Shown here piece after piece: positions 59,601 to 64,000 of a stretch of DNA of 64,000 nt. Position numbers and translations under genes: made by a program. Position 1 is the stretch's first letter, and each line of letters begins with the position of its first letter. This stretch comes from Colias croceus (lineage: Eukaryota > Arthropoda > Insecta > Lepidoptera > Pieridae): the NCBI RefSeq assembly GCF_905220415.1, contig NC_059556.1, forward strand, positions 4,166,501 through 4,230,500, written 5' to 3'. The notes below the pieces were generated by a model, which worked only from the letters and a program-made list of their open reading frames with translations, searched no databases and was not told the DNA's origin.

Positions 59601-62600
59601 GACTTAACTACTGAACCAGTTTGCATGGTTGCAATTTGAGATATTTTGATATAGTACGAGATCCGGCTGCAGGATTAGTGCGTTCATCGGTTTTTTGCTG
59701 AAAACCGAATTTTTATGTATATTTATAATTAGGAGAATATAATATATCGACTAGGTTGCCAGTCAAAATTTGGCCGCAAGCATGTTTAATTAAAATTTTT
59801 CTAATCGATTTTTGGGAAAAAAATTCGTTCACTTGTTTTTTGAATAAAATGTAGTCTACATCACGGCAAATGATATAAAGATTCAAAAAAATCACGGTTG
59901 CCGCTTTTCATCTGGCCGCAACATCTTGGCAGCCTGGTGCAAACAGGTATGATTTCGATTCATTTTTACGTTCATAACGTACATTTTTGAATCATATATC
60001 AAATTATAAATATTTACGCCTATTAGTATACCGACGCATTCGCGTGCGGCAGCGAAACAACGAGAAAAAGAGAGGATCGGCTGTTAATTATATTAAATAA
60101 AAACTAAAAAGGACGATATATTTTCTTTCACTCAACCTTAAATATTCAACATCTTTAACAGCCGGCAACCCTTATTTGCGGCCGGATTTAATTAGGCAAC
60201 CATATATGATAATAAATAGAAAAAAATTAGCTTTAATTTGATATATGATTCATAAATGTACGTTATGAACGTAAAAATGAATCGAAATTATACCTGTTTG
60301 CACCAGGCTGCCAAGATGTTGCGGCCAGGTGAAAAGCGGCAACCGTGATTTTTTAGAATCTTTATATCATTTGCCGTGATGTAGACTACATTTTATTCAA
60401 AAAACAAGTGAACGAATTTTTTTCCCAAAAATCGATTAGAAAAATTTTAATTAAACATGCTTGCGGCCAAATTTTGACTGGCAACTTAGTCGATATATAT
60501 TCTCCTAATTATAAATATACATAAAAAGAATGCGTCGGTGTACTAATAGGCGTAAATATATATAATTTTTAACAGCCGGCAACCCTTATTTGCGGCCGGA
60601 TTTAATTAGGCAACCATATATGATAATAAATAGAAAAAAATTAGCTTTAATTTGATATATGATTCATAAATGTACGTTATGAACGTAAAAATGAATCGAA
60701 ATCATACCTGTCTGCACCAGGCTGCCAAGATGTTGCGGCCAGGTGAAAAGCGGCAACCGTGATTTTTTTTAATCTTTATATCATTTGCCGTGATGTAGAC
60801 TACATTTTATTCAAAAAAACAAGTGAACGAATTTTTTTCCCAAAAATCGATTAGAAAAATTTTAATTAAACATGCTTGCGGCCAAATTTTGACTGGCAAC
60901 CTAGTCGATATATATTCTCCTAATTATAAATATACATAAAAATTCGGTTTTCAGCAAAAAACCGATGAGCGCACTAATCCTGCAGCCGGATCTTAGACTA
61001 ATACCCGAAAAAGGACATAGGCTACTTTTTATCCCGGGAAATAGGATAGGTTTTATCCCGGAAATCTCACGGGAACGGGAACTATGTGGGTTTTTCTTTG
61101 ACTGCGCGGGCGAAGCTGCGAGTGGAAAGCTAGTTATATATATACTTACCAAATGCGCCAAAACAGTGATCAACCCGACTTGTCTCATAAGCGTGGATTT
61201 CCCGCCCATATTTGGACCAGTTAATAACAATAGACTGGCGCCATCTTGTCCCAGTACTGTGTCGTTTGGAATGAAGTCAGTTATTATGGGAATGCAGGGG
61301 TGCCGACCTTCTGTTATATTTATGTAGGGCTGGAAATATAAATGTTAGTAATTAACGATTTTTGTGCTCTAATAATTCTATAATATGTTTAGAAATGTAA
61401 TAGGGTATTATAATATGCTTAGGAATTATAGTGTGGATAGCTTCAAAACCTAGTCACTTGGTACTGTTCTTAATGTTAGATTTTTCACACTTTGACACTT
61501 TAAAATTCATAGATATTGTAGCTACATTAAAGATATCTTTTAACAAACAAAAGAGATGATAAATTGAACCCGTTTCAATAAAAATTTCACAAATATATGT
61601 ACACACCTATGATCTTGAATGATTACGCAGTTTTTACGTGATTTTGATTACATATTGTGACATTTTTCCTACAAAATACCTGTTTATCAGCATCAAAAGT
61701 GACGTTCGGCAAGCAAACATCCCCGCTCTGTTGCCTCGCGAACTCAGTGAAAGCCAACAGTACATCTAGTATGGATAAACATTGTACTGCCATCGACCAC
61801 TGGTTGTAGTGACTTGAGAACTTCTCGAATATCCTGCGGCTGAGGTCTTTGAGCACGTTGCGTTTTTGTTCCTCTGCGGCTATCATGCGTGCTAGATATT
61901 CCTGTGAGAGGTAATTAGAGTAATATTAAGTTTGTTTGGATGTTTGTTGTGTAAAAACTTCTGAACGGATTTTGATTAAACTTTACAGTTACCGCAGAAC
62001 AATAAATAAATAAATAAATATTATAGGACATTATTACACAAATCGACCTAGTCCCACAGTAAGCTCAATTAAGGCTTGTGTTGTGGGTATTAGGCGACGA
62101 TAAATATAATATTTAATAAATACATATATAGATAATAACACCCAGACCCAAGAACAAATAATTGAGTTCATCACACAAATATTTGCCCTGACCGGGGATC
62201 GAACCCGGGACCGTCGGCTCAGTAGGCAGTTACTTTACCACTGCGCCAACCGCGTCGTCACAATAGCAGTTTATAAAGATTATTGGAAATTTTGTTAAAT
62301 TAAAAAAAAAAAATTATTTGATAGGTAAATCGCTTTTATGATACTAGAAGAAATCTACAAGTACATGACATTATCTTAAAGTTTTCACTAAGTGCCAGTG
62401 ATATATTTCTCCAAATTAACTTGACTACAATTTTTTATATTTTTTTTTGTAATGTTAATTAATTGAATGAATGAATTGAATAATTATTATTCAAAATATA
62501 CCTTAGTTTCGTCAGTAGAGAACCTCTTGTATCCTTTCCGAGCACTTTCAAAATGATAATCCGGACCAGCTTTGGACGCGGCATTTTGGGGTATTTCTAG

Positions 62601-63954
62601 TTGATAGCGCTTTTTGTCCGTTCCTATGTATGTGATCTGAAAATATATTAAACACATACATTTACATGGACTGTGTGAGTGATAAAATAGTGTTTGTCCT
62701 ATAATATAAATAAATATTATAAATTATAATTCATACTTTGTAGTTAATATTTTCCTGTGGAGATTTTTCGACGTGATGGAAATTCAGTCAGAAATGCTAT
62801 TTTTATAGTATCATAATCTAATAGACAAATATTAACATGTATAGAAGTTTTTTAATTTCCATTTGTAGCTATATTAAACAAATTATTACTAACAGTCAAT
62901 ATATTTTCTTTAAAAATTTCCAATGTAGTACTATTAATAAATAATAAATAAATAAATATTTCAGGACAATTTTCACACGGCACGATCTGATCTCATACTA
63001 AGCTTTCGCTTGTGTTATGGAAGACAGATGGCTGATAAACATACATATATAATTTTTAAATAAATACTTATATAGATATTTAACACCTAGACACAGAGAA
63101 AACATCTATATTCTATGTTAATCACACAAATATTTGCCCCGGGTGGAAATCGAACCCACAAACTCTGGCTTGAAAGGCAGGGCCACTACCAAAAGGTCAG
63201 TATTGTCACAAAACTCACTCTGCACTTGAAATATTTCTCCTGTTCAACAAGATACTCTTTTAGCTCTTCCTCTATCTCTTGTATGAGTTGCAAAGTGTTG
63301 TCGTACTCTTGGTCCACGCCAGCACCGGGTAAAATTATACCTTCTTTTTCAGCTTGCGCGTGGTTAAATGATTCCTATAGAAAAAATTCAATATTATTCA
63401 AGTAAGAATAAAAAATAATTGTGTTTAAAATATTGTATACAATTGGAGAATAATGAAATCGGCAAGGCTTGAAAATAAATGACTTACAGGATTAAGAAAA
63501 TAGTTTTTATCATCATGCTTCATAATATATCATGATGTGGATAATAATTCATAATGTGAATGTGATTTTCACAAATCACAGAGTAAATGCCAAAAATCAA
63601 TTAGATCAAAACAATAAAAGGGTAAATAATTATGCTTACTACACACCTTTGACTACCTAATTTAACTAATAACTAACAAAATAATCAAAATTCTTTAACA
63701 ATAATACCTTAAAGAATTTCAATGTATCGCGATAATCCGGGAACTTTCCTTCCGGACTGAACTGGGATATTCTCTTCAACAACACAGAGTCCAAATCGGC
63801 GAGCATTGAAGATAACTTTAGAGCCGCAGTAAAACCATTTAATATGGATATGAAGTCTAGAACTTTCCGCTTTGAATATGTCTTCTCTTCGTAGAGAATT
63901 GCGCGGGAATCAGGATGTTGTTTTGATTTCTTCAAATTGCCTAATGCGTGAACC
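56657..63954 (-). CDS. Msh6: DNA mismatch repair protein Msh6, C-terminal half (5' end beyond window)
   Basis: Eight exons in phase: 63708-63954, 63219-63374, 62502-62636, 61680-61901, 61150-61329, 58924-59101, 57988-58139 and 56657-56926, 513 residues of a protein normally over 1100. Msh6 pairs with Msh2 as MutS-alpha to detect base mismatches in the nucleus (family knowledge). Visible: core/lever region (HPDSRAILYEEKTYSKRKVL), clamp (LPGAGVDQEYDNTLQLI, YIGTDKKRYQLEIPQN), Walker A (LLTGPNMGGKSTLMRQVGL), a FTRLGASDDILSGQSTF signature loop, Walker B (HSLVLLDELG), GRGTSTYDGTAIASGVCVEL, STHYHTLVQHL, ACMVETE and a helix-turn-helix tail (GACPKSYGFNAARLAGVP). ACMVE and the one-gap spacing favour Msh6 over other MutS homologues. 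The introns are loaded with repeats. Confidence 0.95.
57207..58062 (-). repeat. Msh6: 118-bp tandem array covering an Msh6 exon end and its splice donor
   Basis: About 7.25 copies, seemingly identical. Each unit holds the last 75 bp of exon 57988-58139 and the first 43 bp of the following intron. The ATG/GTTAGT donor thus recurs seven times, with exon ends at 57280 + 118n up to 57988. Only the outermost copy is attached to the full exon. Confidence 0.95.
59332..59490 (-). repeat. Diverged 3' fragment of the LINE family
   Basis: AAACTCAAAAATTCAACTAG, TTTAGAAGCGTTTTTGAATC, CGGTTCAGAAAGGAG and CTGGCAAGAAACTCTG follow the order of the LINE 3' end at 16285-16440. Confidence 0.5.
59542..61133 (+). 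mobile_element. Helitron-like repeat split by a fold-back element
   Basis: 59542-59651 carries the TCCATACTAATATTATAAAT start, (CTGT)n and GAGATATTTTGATA. 61001-61133 continues with CCCGAAAAAGGACATAGGCT and ends in a GCTAG. Rejoined, they match the other copies in the window. Confidence 0.75.
59652..61000. mobile_element. 1.35-kb fold-back DNA element
   Basis: The ends TAGTACGAGATCCGGCTGCA and, inverted, TAGTCTAAGATCCGGCTGCA carry long arms (about 340 bp) that pair across the element. ATA flanks both ends (59649-59651, 61001-61003). The right half contains a second direct copy of the arm, beginning at CAGCCGGCAACCCTTATTTG (60.16 and 60.57 kb). No transposase or other ORF of note. It lies in the intron between Msh6 exons 61150 and 59101. 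The superfamily is not recognised. Confidence 0.8.
62000..62260 (-). mobile_element. tRNA-derived SINE
   Basis: The minus strand begins with a tRNA-like head: GGTTGGCGCAGTGG (A box) and GGGTTCGATCCCCGG (B box). A tRNA-unrelated body and an (AAT)n-type tail follow near 62005-62020. It lies in an Msh6 intron. Confidence 0.85.
62940..63208 (-). mobile_element. Second, diverged tRNA-derived SINE
   Basis: Its head carries TTTTGGTAGTGGCCCTG and GTGGGTTCGATTTCCACC, followed by the same GGGGCAAATATTTGTGTG body start as the copy at 62000 and an AATAAATAAAT tail. It ends about 10 bp from Msh6 exon 63219-63374. Confidence 0.75.
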
Positions 63955-64000
63955 CTAAAATTATAAATTATTTGATAAATGTATAGTCTAGATTCGCATA

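Noticed and set aside
62180..62262. tRNA gene on the minus strand
   Set aside because: A and B boxes are present, but the sequence continues into a SINE body with an AT-rich tail, and a related copy lies at 62940. It is a SINE head.

Overview
The window is eukaryotic nuclear DNA from an insect, almost certainly a moth or butterfly. It is AT-rich, with multi-exon genes using GT-AG introns. It carries many short repeats of the type scattered through lepidopteran genomes: elements that begin near ACTAATATTATAAA and end in GCTAG(T), tRNA-derived SINEs and small inverted-repeat MITEs. Every protein I could assign is a conserved animal gene or a transposon gene. I saw nothing bacterial, viral or CRISPR-like.

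Layout. (1) 1-13.9 kb, minus strand: capicua (cic), the HMG-box transcriptional repressor. Seventeen coding exons could be joined with consistent phases, and the 3' end runs off the left edge. A possible non-coding 5' exon lies near 27.14 kb. (2) 16.3-20.4 kb, minus strand: an apparently full-length CR1-like LINE with both ORFs open, inside that putative first intron. The 20.4-27 kb stretch is repeat-rich and has no recognisable gene. (3) 29.6-31.2 kb, minus strand: a three-exon Tctex-type dynein light chain (Dlc90F/DYNLT1). (4) 31.66-36.18 kb: a complete PIF/Harbinger DNA transposon with 40-bp TIRs, a likely TAA target duplication, a DDE transposase (plus strand) and a MADF-type accessory protein (minus strand). 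(5) 36.3-47.3 kb, plus strand: a DHHC palmitoyltransferase of the ZDHHC2/15/20 group with several candidate alternative exons. (6) 47.6-56.6 kb: a gene-free stretch with a degenerate triplicated segment and Helitron-like repeats. (7) 56.7-64 kb, minus strand: the 3' half of the mismatch-repair gene Msh6, running off the right edge, with a 118-bp array across an exon/intron boundary and a 1.35-kb fold-back element in an intron.

Most unusual points. First, the two Harbinger genes are interlocked: the last transposase exon sits inside an intron of the opposite-strand gene, the last accessory exon sits inside the transposase intron, and the two 3' splice sites are back-to-back with exons overlapping by four bases. 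Second, the palmitoyltransferase has a duplicated internal exon, two frame-neutral cassettes (one splitting the TTxE motif) and two related terminal exons. Third, Msh6 carries seven near-identical copies of its own splice donor in a tandem array. Fourth, the Harbinger element seems to have landed in a short divergent promoter shared by Dlc90F and the palmitoyltransferase.

All exon boundaries were read by eye from splice consensus, reading phase and remembered family conservation. No alignment, expression data or database search was available.
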